Notes: generated by a model not told the origin, from the letters alone. A DNA stretch of 28,320 nucleotides from Chloroflexi bacterium UBA4730 (GCA_002404155.1 DHJC01000012.1:1-28320), one strand, 5' to 3'. Positions 16,980-25,656 are shown, counted from the first letter of the stretch. Numbers and translations are program-made.

Positions 16980-18155
16980 TTACCCGCTCATCGTGCCCGC
17001 GTGCGCCGTGAGCGGTTCGCGCAGTAGCGCGCCGGTCTTGAATCGCGTGATGCTGACTGGCGAGATGTCGATCCCGGTCGTGCGACCGTCAAGGATGAGC
17101 TCGGCCATGAGCCGGCCGGTCGCGGGGCTGTGCTGGAATCCGTGGCCTGAGAATCCCACTGCGACGTAGAACCCTTCCAGCTCGGGCACGGCCCCGAGGA
17201 TCGCGTGATCGTCCGGGCTCACGTCATAGAGGCCGGCCCACGCCTTCTTTCCAAAGGATGCACGTGCGAGCGACGGCACGCGGTGCGTGGCGAATTCGGC
17301 GACCTGGCCGAGTCCCGACCAGTTGACATGAGTGTCGTAGCTGGAGTGCGCGTCCTTGACGCCCGACATAAGCACGCCTGCCCCCTCGCGCCAGACATAC
17401 CAGCCGGCATGCAGGTCGATAACGTTCGGGAACTCGGCCGGTAACCCATCGAAGGGCTCGGAAACGAAGATCTCCCGACGGTACGGCTTCACCGGCACCT
17501 CGATACCTGCGAGCTTTCCCACCGGGCCGGCCCACGGACCCGCCGCGTCGACGACGACGGGCGTCTCGATCCGTCCAGAAGGCGTATCCACCGAGTGAAC
17601 GCGCCCGCCTGTGGAGTCGATGGCGATTACTTCGGTCTCTTCATGGATCCGAACGCCGGCAGCGCGCGCGCGTTGCGCAAACGCTTTGGTCGCCTCGTAG
17701 GGGCCGGCGCGCCCATCCTCCGCGCTGTACGCCGCAGCGGAGAGATCGCCCGTGAACAGTCCCGGCACGAGCCTTTCCGCGTCCTTGGGCTCAAGCAGCT
17801 GCGAAGGGACACCCATCGAGTTCTGGAGGGCGATGTTGCGGATGAAGATCGCCCGCTCTTTGGCGGTCTTTGCGAGGAAGAGGTAGCCCATCTCCCGGTA
17901 GTCCGCTGACAGGCCGTCCATCTCTTCCTCAAACCGTCGCCAGAAGCGCACGGACTCCAGCGAGAAGCGAATGTTGATCTCCGTCGAGAACTGACTGCGC
18001 ACGCCTCCGACGGAGGCCGACGTCGTGCCCGAGCCGAGGCGACCTTTCTCCAAAAGGACGACGCCCTTGGCCGCTCTCTTTCGCGCCAGGTGATACGCGA
18101 TGCTGGTACCAACGACCCCGCCACCGATGATCACGACGTCTGCTGTCTCAGCCAC
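16980..18155 (-). CDS. FAD-dependent oxidoreductase (DAO/sarcosine oxidase beta-like)
   Basis: This 391-residue flavoenzyme belongs to the D-amino-acid-oxidase/sarcosine-oxidase group. The N-terminus has the FAD-binding VVIIGGGVVG motif (7-16), then LLEKGRLGSGTTSASVGGVR, as in sarcosine oxidase beta and glycine oxidase-like proteins. The C-terminal FAD contact is GFSGHGFQHSPATG. Family members oxidise secondary amines or amino acids to the imine or oxo acid. The GTG at 18155 is well supported: AGGAGG lies 6 bases upstream. It is divergent from the GntR regulator and likely belongs to the same catabolic unit. No sarcosine-oxidase alpha, gamma or delta gene is present, so a single-subunit enzyme is likely. 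Confidence 0.86.
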   Translation of the reverse strand: MAETADVVIIGGGVVGTSIAYHLARKRAAKGVVLLEKGRLGSGTTSASVGGVRSQFSTEINIRFSLESVRFWRRFEEEMDGLSADYREMGYLFLAKTAKERAIFIRNIALQNSMGVPSQLLEPKDAERLVPGLFTGDLSAAAYSAEDGRAGPYEATKAFAQRARAAGVRIHEETEVIAIDSTGGRVHSVDTPSGRIETPVVVDAAGPWAGPVGKLAGIEVPVKPYRREIFVSEPFDGLPAEFPNVIDLHAGWYVWREGAGVLMSGVKDAHSSYDTHVNWSGLGQVAEFATHRVPSLARASFGKKAWAGLYDVSPDDHAILGAVPELEGFYVAVGFSGHGFQHSPATGRLMAELILDGRTTGIDISPVSITRFKTGALLREPLTAHAGTMSG

Positions 18156-18277
18156 TGCGATCCTCCTGCTCAACGCGCGTGATGCGCAGCTTGGGCCCGA
18201 CAGCGAGATGGCTGCCAGTATTCTCGTCGGCATGCACCTCGACGAGCAAGTTGTGGAGAGCCTTGGAGCTCCCATCG

Positions 18278-18979
18278 ATGACTAGGCTCTCTATGTCCTT
18301 CGGGCAGCGGGTTGACGACGGTCGCGAACTTACGCTCGCGGACGTCATCTACCGCGATCTGCGGAAGGCGATCGTCCGGGGCGAGATCCGCCCGAACCAG
18401 CGGATCACCGAGGCCCAGCTCGGGATCGAGATGAAGGTCAGCCGCACGCCGATCCGGGAGGTCCTGCAGCGCCTCGCGAACGATGGCCTTGTGATCAGCC
18501 TCCGCCGCCGCGGCTGGCAGGTCCATGAGCACACGGCCGGCGAGATCCGCGAGATCTTCGAATCGCGCGCCGCGCTGGAGAGTTACGCGGCTCGGCTGGC
18601 GGCGGCCCGGGTCACCCCGGAACAGCTTGAGGTGATCCAGCGGACACTTGGCGAGCGCGGTAGTGGGATGATGGGCAACGCCCGGCATGACCTCGTCGAG
18701 TTGAACGATCGCTTCCACGACTCGGTGACCGACGCAGGCGGCAACACCCTTCTCGCGGAGCTGGTACGGCGGAGCCGTCTCTACCACTTCAACTACCAAC
18801 TTGCGGCGCTCTACAGCAAGAAGGCGCTCGCGCAGTCGCACACTGAGCATCAGCAACTGGTACGGGCGCTCCGCGACCACGACCCGGATGCCGCCGCCGA
18901 CGCGGTCCGGCGGCATGTGGAGAGCGCCCTCGAGACCGTCCGGATCTTGCGCACCTCGCCGGCGTACGCGGAGGATTGA
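18278..18979 (+). CDS. GntR family transcriptional regulator, FCD subgroup
   Basis: A 233-residue regulator has an N-terminal winged helix (LADVIYRDLRKAIVRGEIRPNQ, with the GntR SRTPIREVLQRLANDGLV helix-turn-helix) and a C-terminal all-helical FCD ligand domain. Likely metal ligands are the Asp and His in LNDRFHDSV, the His in HTEHQQLV, and the His in VRRHVES. FCD regulators usually sense organic acids from the pathway they control. It is divergent from the FAD oxidase with 122 bases between and precedes the thiamine enzyme and importer, so it is the natural candidate to control both. I chose the ATG at 18278; another ATG lies at 18293. Confidence 0.87.
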   Translation: MTRLSMSFGQRVDDGRELTLADVIYRDLRKAIVRGEIRPNQRITEAQLGIEMKVSRTPIREVLQRLANDGLVISLRRRGWQVHEHTAGEIREIFESRAALESYAARLAAARVTPEQLEVIQRTLGERGSGMMGNARHDLVELNDRFHDSVTDAGGNTLLAELVRRSRLYHFNYQLAALYSKKALAQSHTEHQQLVRALRDHDPDAAADAVRRHVESALETVRILRTSPAYAED

Positions 18980-18986
18980 GGGGCGA

Positions 18987-19199
18987 TCACAGAGAGGTCC
19001 CCTCGATACGTCGCGCCGTGTCCTGCCTGTTTGGCTGCGCCCGGCGGATATGCGTATCGGTGTCGTACTCATACACGCCACGCTCAGCCTTGCGACCGAG
19101 CCGCCCCGCCTTGACGTATTTGACTAGCAGCGGACAGAGGCGGAACTTCTCACCGCGCAGACGCACATCCCAGCCGACCAGATTCGCCTTGTATGCCGA
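18987..19199 (-). pseudogene. C-terminal fragment of 3-hydroxyacyl-CoA dehydrogenase
   Basis: On the minus strand a 70-codon open stretch encodes FRLCPLLVKYVKAGRLGRKA, then ERGVYEYD. This matches the end of 3-hydroxyacyl-CoA dehydrogenases (pattern L--MV-AGRLGRKTGRG-Y-Y). The Rossmann NAD domain and the catalytic His and Glu are missing. An in-frame TAG at 19200-19202 precedes it and no start codon is evident, so it is a remnant. It ends seven bases beyond the convergent GntR stop. Its presence indicates that a fatty-acid or aromatic CoA gene once lay here, before the thiamine-enzyme gene took its present neighbour position. Confidence 0.6.
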
Positions 19200-19211
19200 C
19201 TAGGATGCTAG

Positions 19212-19231
19212 CCGACCGACGGCACGGTCGG
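19212..19231. promoter_or_regulatory. inverted repeat upstream of the thiamine-enzyme gene
   Basis: CCGACCG and CGGTCGG form a perfect 7-base inverted repeat with a 6-base spacer, centred about 90 bases before the GTG of the downstream gene. The 20-base site may be an operator for the nearby GntR protein, or a hairpin in the leader. No T-tract follows. It does not look like a classic AT-rich GntR box. Confidence 0.3.
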
Positions 19232-19311
19232 ACATGCCGGCCATGACCAGTGCTCCGGCGACGGCCCGCGCTGTAGAGCCGGAGTCCTATCGAGAGCCAG
19301 GGAGGTGCGCG

Positions 19312-21027
19312 GTGTCCGGAGGAATCGAGCGCAATGGCGGCCAGATCCTCGTCGAGTCGCTCATCGGGGCAGGGACCGAATTCATCTTCGGCGTGCCGGG
19401 AGATACCGGCGTGGTGTTCTACGACGCGCTCCGCGAGTGCACCGGCAGGATCCGTCATGTCCTCGCGAATGACGAGCGCTGCGCAGTCTTCATGGCTGAC
19501 GTATTCGCACGCTCCTCGAACCGGGTCGGCGTTGCCGAAGTGTCCAGTGGTGGCGGGGCGACCTTCGCCGTCGGCGGACTCGGCGAGGCACTCGCCGCAT
19601 CGGTCCCGCTGGTCCTCATCGCTTCTGACATCCAGACCCGCAGTCGGGGCACCGGCGCGATCACCGAGACCGATGTCGTCGCGCTCTTCGCGGGGGTCAC
19701 CAAGCGCCAGGAGATCGTGCTGAGCACCGCTGCGATCCCGCAGGCCGTCACCATGGCCTTCGCGGCCGCGACCTCGGGCCGGCCTGGTCCGGTGGTGCTG
19801 ATCCTCCCGGAAGACGTGCTCGAGGGTCACGTCGACGTCACGACCAAGACCATCCCATCCCACCTCCCTTCGGAGCGCCTCCCGGCATCCGATAAGTCGG
19901 TCGCGCTTGCCGCCGCCACCCTCGCGGCGGCGAAGCGACCGGCCATCGTGGCCGGCTCCGGGGTGCACTGGTCCGCCGCGTGGAAGGAGCTCGCCGCTCT
20001 GAGCGAGAAGCTCGCCGCGCCCGTCGCGACGACCATCCATGGGAAAGGCGCGATCAGCGAGCGCCATCCCCTGAGTCTCGGCATCGTCGGCTCGAACGGG
20101 GCCCGCCCCTACGCGAACGACTATCTGGCCGATGCGGACGCGGTCCTCTTCATCGGCACCCGGGCCAACTCCACGGACACGAACGGCTTCACGTCGCCGC
20201 CGCGCAATGGGCCGGCGGTGATCCAGATCGACATCGAGGCGGAGCGCGCCGGACGCAACTTCCCCGGCAGCCTGCCGCTCGTGGGCGACGCGCGCACGAT
20301 CCTCGATCAGCTACGCCACGCGGTCCCGCAGGCAGCGGAGGATGTCTCGCGCGCGCGGATCGCAGAATTGGCAGAGCGTCGCACCGTGTGGCGGAGCGCG
20401 CAGCCACCGCGGTCGGCGAACGGGCAGCTCGATCCGTACGAGATCATCAGCGCGATCTCGCGCATCGCCGCGGATGACGCGATCGTTGTCGGTGAGCCGG
20501 GCACACCGACTCCCTATTTGTCCTCGTACTGGGAGATCCCGCAGGCGGGCCGCCGTGTCATCTTGCCGCGCGGGCACGGCCCGATGGGCTACGCCTTGCC
20601 GGGGGCGGTCGGCGCGGCGATGGCGCATCCGGGCAAGCCGATCATCGCGTTCACGACCGATGGCAGCCTGCTGATGGCGTGCGGGGCGCTGGAGCAGGTG
20701 AAGCGCCTGAAGCTCCCCATCACGTACATCCACTTCAACAACGCAAGCCTCGGCTGGATAAAGACGCTCCAGCACCTCTATTTCGAGCGACGCTTCTTTG
20801 GCGTGGATTTCGAGCGGTTCGACGCGGCCGCCATCGCGCGGGGCTTCGGCCTCGAGGCGTCGCGGCCCGCCAATGTGAACGAGATCGTCGCGGCGGTGAA
20901 GGGAGGGATGGAGAGCATGACGCCGCTCTTCCTCGATGTTTGGGTTCCCGCGGAGCACGAACTGCTGCCCCCGGTCGCGCCGTGGGTGGCTGCGGTGCAA
21001 GGCGATGTCAAGCGGCCGATCTACTGA
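19312..21027 (+). CDS. thiamine-diphosphate-dependent enzyme (acetolactate-synthase-like)
   Basis: This 571-residue enzyme has the three-domain layout of acetolactate synthase, benzoylformate decarboxylase and relatives. The N-terminal pyrimidine domain has the catalytic Glu in NDERCAVFMAD (Glu55). The central domain contains GPAVIQIDIEAERAGRNFPG. The C-terminal cofactor domain has the metal-binding segment TTDGSLLMACGALEQ ending at FNNASLGW, where the usual GDG reads TDG. The GTG at 19312 is chosen because GGAGG lies 6 bases upstream and the fold starts there. An upstream start at 19234 would add 26 residues unlike the family. Such enzymes decarboxylate or join 2-oxo acids. It heads the importer operon, 34 bases from the binding-protein gene. 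Confidence 0.85.
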   Translation: MSGGIERNGGQILVESLIGAGTEFIFGVPGDTGVVFYDALRECTGRIRHVLANDERCAVFMADVFARSSNRVGVAEVSSGGGATFAVGGLGEALAASVPLVLIASDIQTRSRGTGAITETDVVALFAGVTKRQEIVLSTAAIPQAVTMAFAAATSGRPGPVVLILPEDVLEGHVDVTTKTIPSHLPSERLPASDKSVALAAATLAAAKRPAIVAGSGVHWSAAWKELAALSEKLAAPVATTIHGKGAISERHPLSLGIVGSNGARPYANDYLADADAVLFIGTRANSTDTNGFTSPPRNGPAVIQIDIEAERAGRNFPGSLPLVGDARTILDQLRHAVPQAAEDVSRARIAELAERRTVWRSAQPPRSANGQLDPYEIISAISRIAADDAIVVGEPGTPTPYLSSYWEIPQAGRRVILPRGHGPMGYALPGAVGAAMAHPGKPIIAFTTDGSLLMACGALEQVKRLKLPITYIHFNNASLGWIKTLQHLYFERRFFGVDFERFDAAAIARGFGLEASRPANVNEIVAAVKGGMESMTPLFLDVWVPAEHELLPPVAPWVAAVQGDVKRPIY

Positions 21028-21061
21028 TCGCCCGCACATCCGCACCCTGAAGGAGGGACTA

Positions 21062-22306
21062 GTGAAAGCCACAAAGCTCTTCGGTGTCGCAGTCGCGCTG
21101 CTCCTGGTCGGCGCCGCCTGCACGCCCGACAAGGGAGTCGGCGCACCGAGCTCTACGAATCCAGCGAGTTCCGCGACCGCCGCGGCCTCCGAGCCGATCA
21201 CAATCGGCTTGCTCACGCCGCTCTCGCCTCCGGGCGACCCCGCAGCTGGCCAGTTGATCCAGCGTGGCGCGGAGCTCGGCGTCGTCTACGTGAACACGGT
21301 CATGAAGGGAGTCCTGAACGGGCGTCAGGTCCAACTCGCGGTCGAGGATGACGCGGGCACGCCCGCCACCGGCGCGACCGGCTACCGTCGGCTCGTCACC
21401 GAGAAGAAGGCCGTGGCGGTGACTGGTCAGTTCCACTCCTCGGTCAACATCGCGGTCAATGAGGTCGCGAACGAAGTGGGGGTCCCGGTCATCTCGACGC
21501 AGGGATCGGCCGCCGACATCACCGCGAAGCACTACCCGGTCGCATTCCGTACCCACGTGATCGACCCGTTCCGCGCGAGCTCGTGGCTCTCATGGATCCA
21601 GCAGAAGGGCTACAAGAAGATCGCTCTCATTGCTGAGACGTCGGACTACGGCATCGGACTCGTCAATGAGACCAAGGCCCAGGCCGCCGCCGGGAACATG
21701 AACCTGACGTTCGACATCGAGCAGTTCGACCACGCCTCCACCGACCTCACGCCGCAGCTTCTGAAGGCGAAAGCCTTCGGGCCGGATCTGGTAATCAACA
21801 TCGGGGTCGGAGCACCGGCGGACCTGATGCTCGATCAGGCCAACACGATCGGACTCTATCCTGCGGTCCCGATGCTCATCTCGTACGACACGCCGACGCG
21901 CGCGCAATGGTTCCAGCTGCACCCGTCAGACGGAGTCGGCGTGTACTTCATCGCCTACTTCTCGCCCAAGCAAGAGCTCTCTGACGCCGGACAGTGGTTG
22001 GCGACGGCGTATCAGGCGAAGTACAACGAGCCGCCGATCTATGGCGCGCTCAACGCGTTCGCGGACGTGATCGTCATTGCACAGGCGATCCAGAAGGCTG
22101 GGAACACTGACGCCAAGACGCTGATCACCACACTCGAGGATCCCGCCGGCTACAAGGGCTGGGCCGCCGTACCGGTCACCTTCCCGAAGGATGGTGCAGG
22201 CGCCTTCTACCACACGTGGATTCCCCCGATCCTCATCCTCCAATACACCCAGGCCAACCAGAACTGGCGCGACGCGAAACTCGACGCATCGTTCAGCAAG
22301 AAGTAG
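21062..22306 (+). CDS. ABC transporter substrate-binding lipoprotein (LivJ type)
   Basis: A 414-residue exported lipoprotein has a signal peptide of about 19 residues with lipobox VGAAC (Cys20), followed by a Ser/Thr/Ala linker. The mature part is a type I periplasmic-binding fold of the branched-chain-amino-acid class: ITIGLLTPLSPPGDPA, QLAVEDDAGTPATG, and VAVTGQFHSSVNIAVNEVA, the usual ligand-loop region. It captures the substrate and passes it to the permeases encoded next. The family binds Leu/Ile/Val, amides, urea, aromatic acids and more, so the ligand cannot be named. AGGAGG lies 5 bases before the GTG. Confidence 0.9.
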   Translation: MKATKLFGVAVALLLVGAACTPDKGVGAPSSTNPASSATAAASEPITIGLLTPLSPPGDPAAGQLIQRGAELGVVYVNTVMKGVLNGRQVQLAVEDDAGTPATGATGYRRLVTEKKAVAVTGQFHSSVNIAVNEVANEVGVPVISTQGSAADITAKHYPVAFRTHVIDPFRASSWLSWIQQKGYKKIALIAETSDYGIGLVNETKAQAAAGNMNLTFDIEQFDHASTDLTPQLLKAKAFGPDLVINIGVGAPADLMLDQANTIGLYPAVPMLISYDTPTRAQWFQLHPSDGVGVYFIAYFSPKQELSDAGQWLATAYQAKYNEPPIYGALNAFADVIVIAQAIQKAGNTDAKTLITTLEDPAGYKGWAAVPVTFPKDGAGAFYHTWIPPILILQYTQANQNWRDAKLDASFSKK

Positions 22307-22331
22307 TGACTTCAGTCGCAGGTCGCCGCTG

Positions 22332-23234
22332 ATGCTGCTCGGCGTCGACCTCCAGCTCCTGTCGCAGTACGTGATCGCCGGGCTCATGATCGGCGTGCTC
22401 TACGCCCTCATGGCGCTCGGCGTCACGTTCATCTACAGCGTCATGAAGATGATCAACTGGTCGATGGGTCAGTTCTACATGCTCGGCAGCTTCATCCAGT
22501 ACCTGCTCGTCGTGCGCTGGCTGGGCCCGGACCTCTGGTTCGTGGCCCTGCCGATCACGGCAGCCTGCGTCTTCGTGATCGGCGCGATCCTCCAGCTGGT
22601 CCTCATCCGGCCGATGTTCACCGGCGGCGTCGAGCGACGCGATGAGTACGCCACGGTGATCACGATCGCCCTGCTGCTGCTCCTCCAGAGCCTGGCCACT
22701 GTGCTCAATGGTCCCGACGAGCACACCCCCGGATCGCATCTGCCCAACCTCACGGTCGGCACACTTCCGGTGAGTGGTGCGACGCTTGCCGCCTCGCTGG
22801 GCGGGATCGCCGCGCTCATTCTCTTCGCCGTGCTCCTCCGCCGGACGTGGGTCGGGCTTGCGCTGCGCGCTGCGGCACAGTCCCGCATCGCTGTCCAGAC
22901 CGCGGGAGTCGACCTGATGCGGCTCGACATGATCGCGTTCGGCATCGGTGTCGCGCTGGCCGCGATCGCGGGAGCGTTGTTGGCCCCGGTGTATCTCGTG
23001 TATCCGACCAACGGCGCGGTGACCACCACGAAGGGTTTCGAGATCATCATCATCGGCGGCCTCGGATCCATCCCCGGCGCGCTCGTTGGCGGGCTCCTCC
23101 TCGGTCTGGTCGAAGCGCTCGGTTCGGTCTTCATCGCGCCCGCCTATCAGAACGCCTACGGCTTCGTCCTCCTGATCGCACTGCTGCTCATCCGCCCGAC
23201 CGGATTGTTCGGTGAGCGGCTGCGCGCGGCCTAA
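22332..23234 (+). CDS. branched-chain amino acid-type ABC permease, LivH family
   Basis: A 300-residue inner-membrane protein has about eight hydrophobic spans and LivH landmarks: VLYALMALGVTFIYSVMKMINW near the N-terminus (ALGxxxI-xG-xxxxN-xxG pattern, with NWSMGQFYMLG) and GGLGSIPGALVGGLLLGLVE near 240-260, the ATPase-contact loop. It forms the transport channel with the LivM-type partner at 24682. The ATG follows the binding-protein stop by 25 bases. The ribosome site is weak. Confidence 0.9.
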   Translation: MLLGVDLQLLSQYVIAGLMIGVLYALMALGVTFIYSVMKMINWSMGQFYMLGSFIQYLLVVRWLGPDLWFVALPITAACVFVIGAILQLVLIRPMFTGGVERRDEYATVITIALLLLLQSLATVLNGPDEHTPGSHLPNLTVGTLPVSGATLAASLGGIAALILFAVLLRRTWVGLALRAAAQSRIAVQTAGVDLMRLDMIAFGIGVALAAIAGALLAPVYLVYPTNGAVTTTKGFEIIIIGGLGSIPGALVGGLLLGLVEALGSVFIAPAYQNAYGFVLLIALLLIRPTGLFGERLRAA

Positions 23235-23237
23235 CGC

Positions 23238-23969
23238 GTGCCCCCGATGCTCGAGACGATCGGGCTGACGAAGCGATTTGGTGGCCTGTTCGCCAACACG
23301 GACATCAATCTCTCGATCGCTGAAGGTGAGATCCGCGGTTTGATCGGTCCGAACGGCGCCGGCAAGACGACGTTCATCAACCTGTTGACCGGCGTCGAGG
23401 AGCCGTCCTCTGGAGACATCTGGCTCGCAGGCAAGACACTGCTCGGACAGGTGCCATACACCCGTGCTCGGCGAGGGCTGCTGCGCACGTTCCAGGTCCC
23501 GAAGCTGTTCCGGAACATGACGGTCCTCGAGAATCTCCTGATCCAGCACTTTGCCTGCGGTCAGGGAACCCAGCGTGACGCGCGCCTCCGTGCCGACGGA
23601 CTGCTCGAGATGGCTGGGCTCACGCGGCTGCGCGACTCGCCGGCGAGCCACCTCTCCGGCGGTCAACAGGCGCTGCTCCAGTTGCTCGGAGGCTTCATGG
23701 TCGAAAGATTGCGCTGCTATCTGCTCGACGAGCCGTTCGCCGGGGTAAACCCGATCGTGAAGGACACGATGGTGGAGCTAATCCACCAGTACAACCGCTC
23801 TCGCGGCATCACTTTCCTGATCGTGAGCCACGAGATGAGCGTCATCCGGCAGCTGTGCTCGCGCGTCACGGTCCTCGCGGAAGGAAAGGTTTTGATCGAG
23901 GGCGCGCTCGACGAGGTGACCGCTAACGCGCAGGTCATCGATGCCTACCTCGGGAAGACCTGGTCGTGA
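23238..23969 (+). CDS. ABC transporter ATPase, LivG family
   Basis: This 243-residue ATPase drives the importer. Walker A is GPNGAGKT, followed by TTFINLLTG. The signature is LSGGQQ, continuing ALLQLLGGFM rather than the usual RRLEIARAL. Walker B is YLLDEPFAG, and the switch His is in IVSHEM. The length is slightly short for LivG (about 255). The Arg that commonly follows LSGGQQ is absent, but the core catalytic residues are intact. It starts 3 bases after the permease stop (GTG at 23238; an ATG at 23247 is possible), and its stop overlaps the next start as GTGA. Confidence 0.9.
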   Translation: MPPMLETIGLTKRFGGLFANTDINLSIAEGEIRGLIGPNGAGKTTFINLLTGVEEPSSGDIWLAGKTLLGQVPYTRARRGLLRTFQVPKLFRNMTVLENLLIQHFACGQGTQRDARLRADGLLEMAGLTRLRDSPASHLSGGQQALLQLLGGFMVERLRCYLLDEPFAGVNPIVKDTMVELIHQYNRSRGITFLIVSHEMSVIRQLCSRVTVLAEGKVLIEGALDEVTANAQVIDAYLGKTWS

Positions 23970-24697
23970 GCAGCGCCACCTTGCGGTTGGAAGGCGTCTT
24001 CGCCGGTTACCGCTCGGAGATCGACGTCCTCCAAGACGTCACGCTCGCTGCGCCACCCGGCGCTATCACGGTCATCGTGGGTCCGAACGGCGCTGGTAAG
24101 TCGACCTTGCTCAAGACCGTGTTCGGGTTCCTGCACCCGCACGCTGGACGGATCCTCCTCGACGACCGCGCGATCGGCGAGATGTCTCCCTTCCAGCTCA
24201 AGCTCGCGGGAGTGAGTTACATCCCGCAGGGGATCAACATCTTCCCCCAACTCACGGTCCACGAGAACCTGCTCATGGGCGGGTGGGCGATCCGCTCCGA
24301 GCGGAGCGAGCTCAACGCCCGACTCGATCGGATGTACGACCTGTTTCCGCTACTGAAGGATCGCCGGAAGCGAAAGGCGAACGAACTGAGCGGTGGCCAA
24401 GCGCGGATGCTCTCGGCCGCGAAGGAGGTCCTCACCGAACCGAAGCTGCTCCTTATCGACGAGCCGACCACTGGGCTCTCGCCAGCACTCTCCTCCCAGG
24501 TCTACGAGTTCATTGTCTCGATCCACGAGTCCTTCGGCGCGACGATTGTGCTGGTCGACCAGAAGATCGAGGACGCTTTGGAGATCGCCGACGAGGTGCT
24601 GCTGCTGAACCTCGGCCGCGTGTACGCGAAGGGGCCGCGCGCGGAGTTCCCCACGCAGCGCGTACGGGATCTGACCAAAGAATGTCTCGCGGGCTGA
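23966..24697 (+). CDS. ABC transporter ATPase, LivF family
   Basis: This 243-residue second ATPase of the importer is of typical LivF length. Walker A is GPNGAGKST, the Q-loop region holds YIPQGINIFPQLTV, the signature is LSGGQARML, and Walker B is LLLIDEPTTGLSP. The usual switch segment VEQN reads VDQK here. It pairs with the LivG-type ATPase, whose stop it overlaps by four bases (GTGA). The second permease gene begins 16 bases before its stop. Confidence 0.9.
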   Translation: MSSATLRLEGVFAGYRSEIDVLQDVTLAAPPGAITVIVGPNGAGKSTLLKTVFGFLHPHAGRILLDDRAIGEMSPFQLKLAGVSYIPQGINIFPQLTVHENLLMGGWAIRSERSELNARLDRMYDLFPLLKDRRKRKANELSGGQARMLSAAKEVLTEPKLLLIDEPTTGLSPALSSQVYEFIVSIHESFGATIVLVDQKIEDALEIADEVLLLNLGRVYAKGPRAEFPTQRVRDLTKECLAG

Positions 24698-25656
24698 CCC
24701 GCCGCGGTTGCGGTCTGCGGCCCCTCCTGATCTCGGGGCTGCTGATCGGCGTTGCGGCGCTCGTCCCGCTTCGCGTGAACGACTACCTGCTCCAAGTCCT
24801 GACGATCAGCTTCTACTACGTCGTGCTCGCGGTCAGCTGGAACTTGCTCGCTGGATACACCGGGCAGTTCTCGCTCGCCCAGCAGGCCTTCGCAACGATC
24901 GGCGCGTACACCACGGGGATGCTCGGGCACTACTACCACGTGCCGATCGCCGTCGGCATCGTCGCCGCCGGGCTCGTCTCTGGGCTGGTGGGCGCGATCC
25001 TCGGCGTGATGGTGCTGCGCCTGCGCGCCATCTACCTCGCGATCGCCACCTGGGCCTTCGCTGAGACCCTGCGCATCACGCTCACTGCGGCGTATGAGTT
25101 CACGCGCGGGGATCTCGGCCTCAGCGTCCCGACGCTTCTCGGCAACCTCGATCCGCTCCCGTACTACTACATCTTCCTCGCGATGGCCGCGGCTTCCACT
25201 TTGATCGTCTACCTCGTCGTCAGGTCGCCCATCGGGTTCTTCCTCCGCGCGATTAAGGATGACGAGCTTCGGGCAGCGAGCATGGGGATCAACACGACGT
25301 TCTGGAAGGTCTTCGCGTTCGCGCTCACGAGCGTGCTATCCGGGCTGGCTGGTGCCTTCTACGCACACTACGTCGCGGTCATCAGCCCGCAGATCGCCGA
25401 CTTCACGGAGATGGCGAAGATCATCGTCATGGTGATCGTCGGCGGCATCGGTACGTTCGCCGGGCCGCTCGCCGGCGCGCCGGTCGTCCAGGTCGTCTCG
25501 TCGTTCCTGCATCAGTACGGCCAATGGAGCAACGTCATATTCGCAGTGCTCGTAATCGTGCTCATGCGCACCTATCGGGATGGCGGTATCGCGCTTTTGC
25601 TGCATGCCTTCCGGTTACTGTGGGCGCGTGTCGCTGACGGGCGTGGTCAGGCCTGA
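24682..25656 (+). CDS. branched-chain amino acid-type ABC permease, LivM family
   Basis: A 324-residue membrane protein with about eight to ten hydrophobic spans is the second permease of the importer. LivM landmarks are AVSWNLLAGYTGQFSLAQQA near 45-65 and, in the second half, IKDDELRAASMGINTTFWK plus GGIGTFAGPLAGAPVV, the ATPase-contact region. Gene order (binding protein, LivH, LivG, LivF, LivM) puts LivM last rather than in its common place after LivH. The ATG overlaps the LivF gene by 16 bases, and its own end overlaps the racemase-like gene. Confidence 0.9.
   Translation: MSRGLTRRGCGLRPLLISGLLIGVAALVPLRVNDYLLQVLTISFYYVVLAVSWNLLAGYTGQFSLAQQAFATIGAYTTGMLGHYYHVPIAVGIVAAGLVSGLVGAILGVMVLRLRAIYLAIATWAFAETLRITLTAAYEFTRGDLGLSVPTLLGNLDPLPYYYIFLAMAAASTLIVYLVVRSPIGFFLRAIKDDELRAASMGINTTFWKVFAFALTSVLSGLAGAFYAHYVAVISPQIADFTEMAKIIVMVIVGGIGTFAGPLAGAPVVQVVSSFLHQYGQWSNVIFAVLVIVLMRTYRDGGIALLLHAFRLLWARVADGRGQA

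Noticed and set aside
22293..23666. Minus-strand open frame of 457 codons under the LivH and LivG genes
   Set aside because: It is composed mostly of Arg, Glu, Asp and His, typical of the antisense of hydrophobic or GC-rich genes. The plus-strand proteins are unmistakable.
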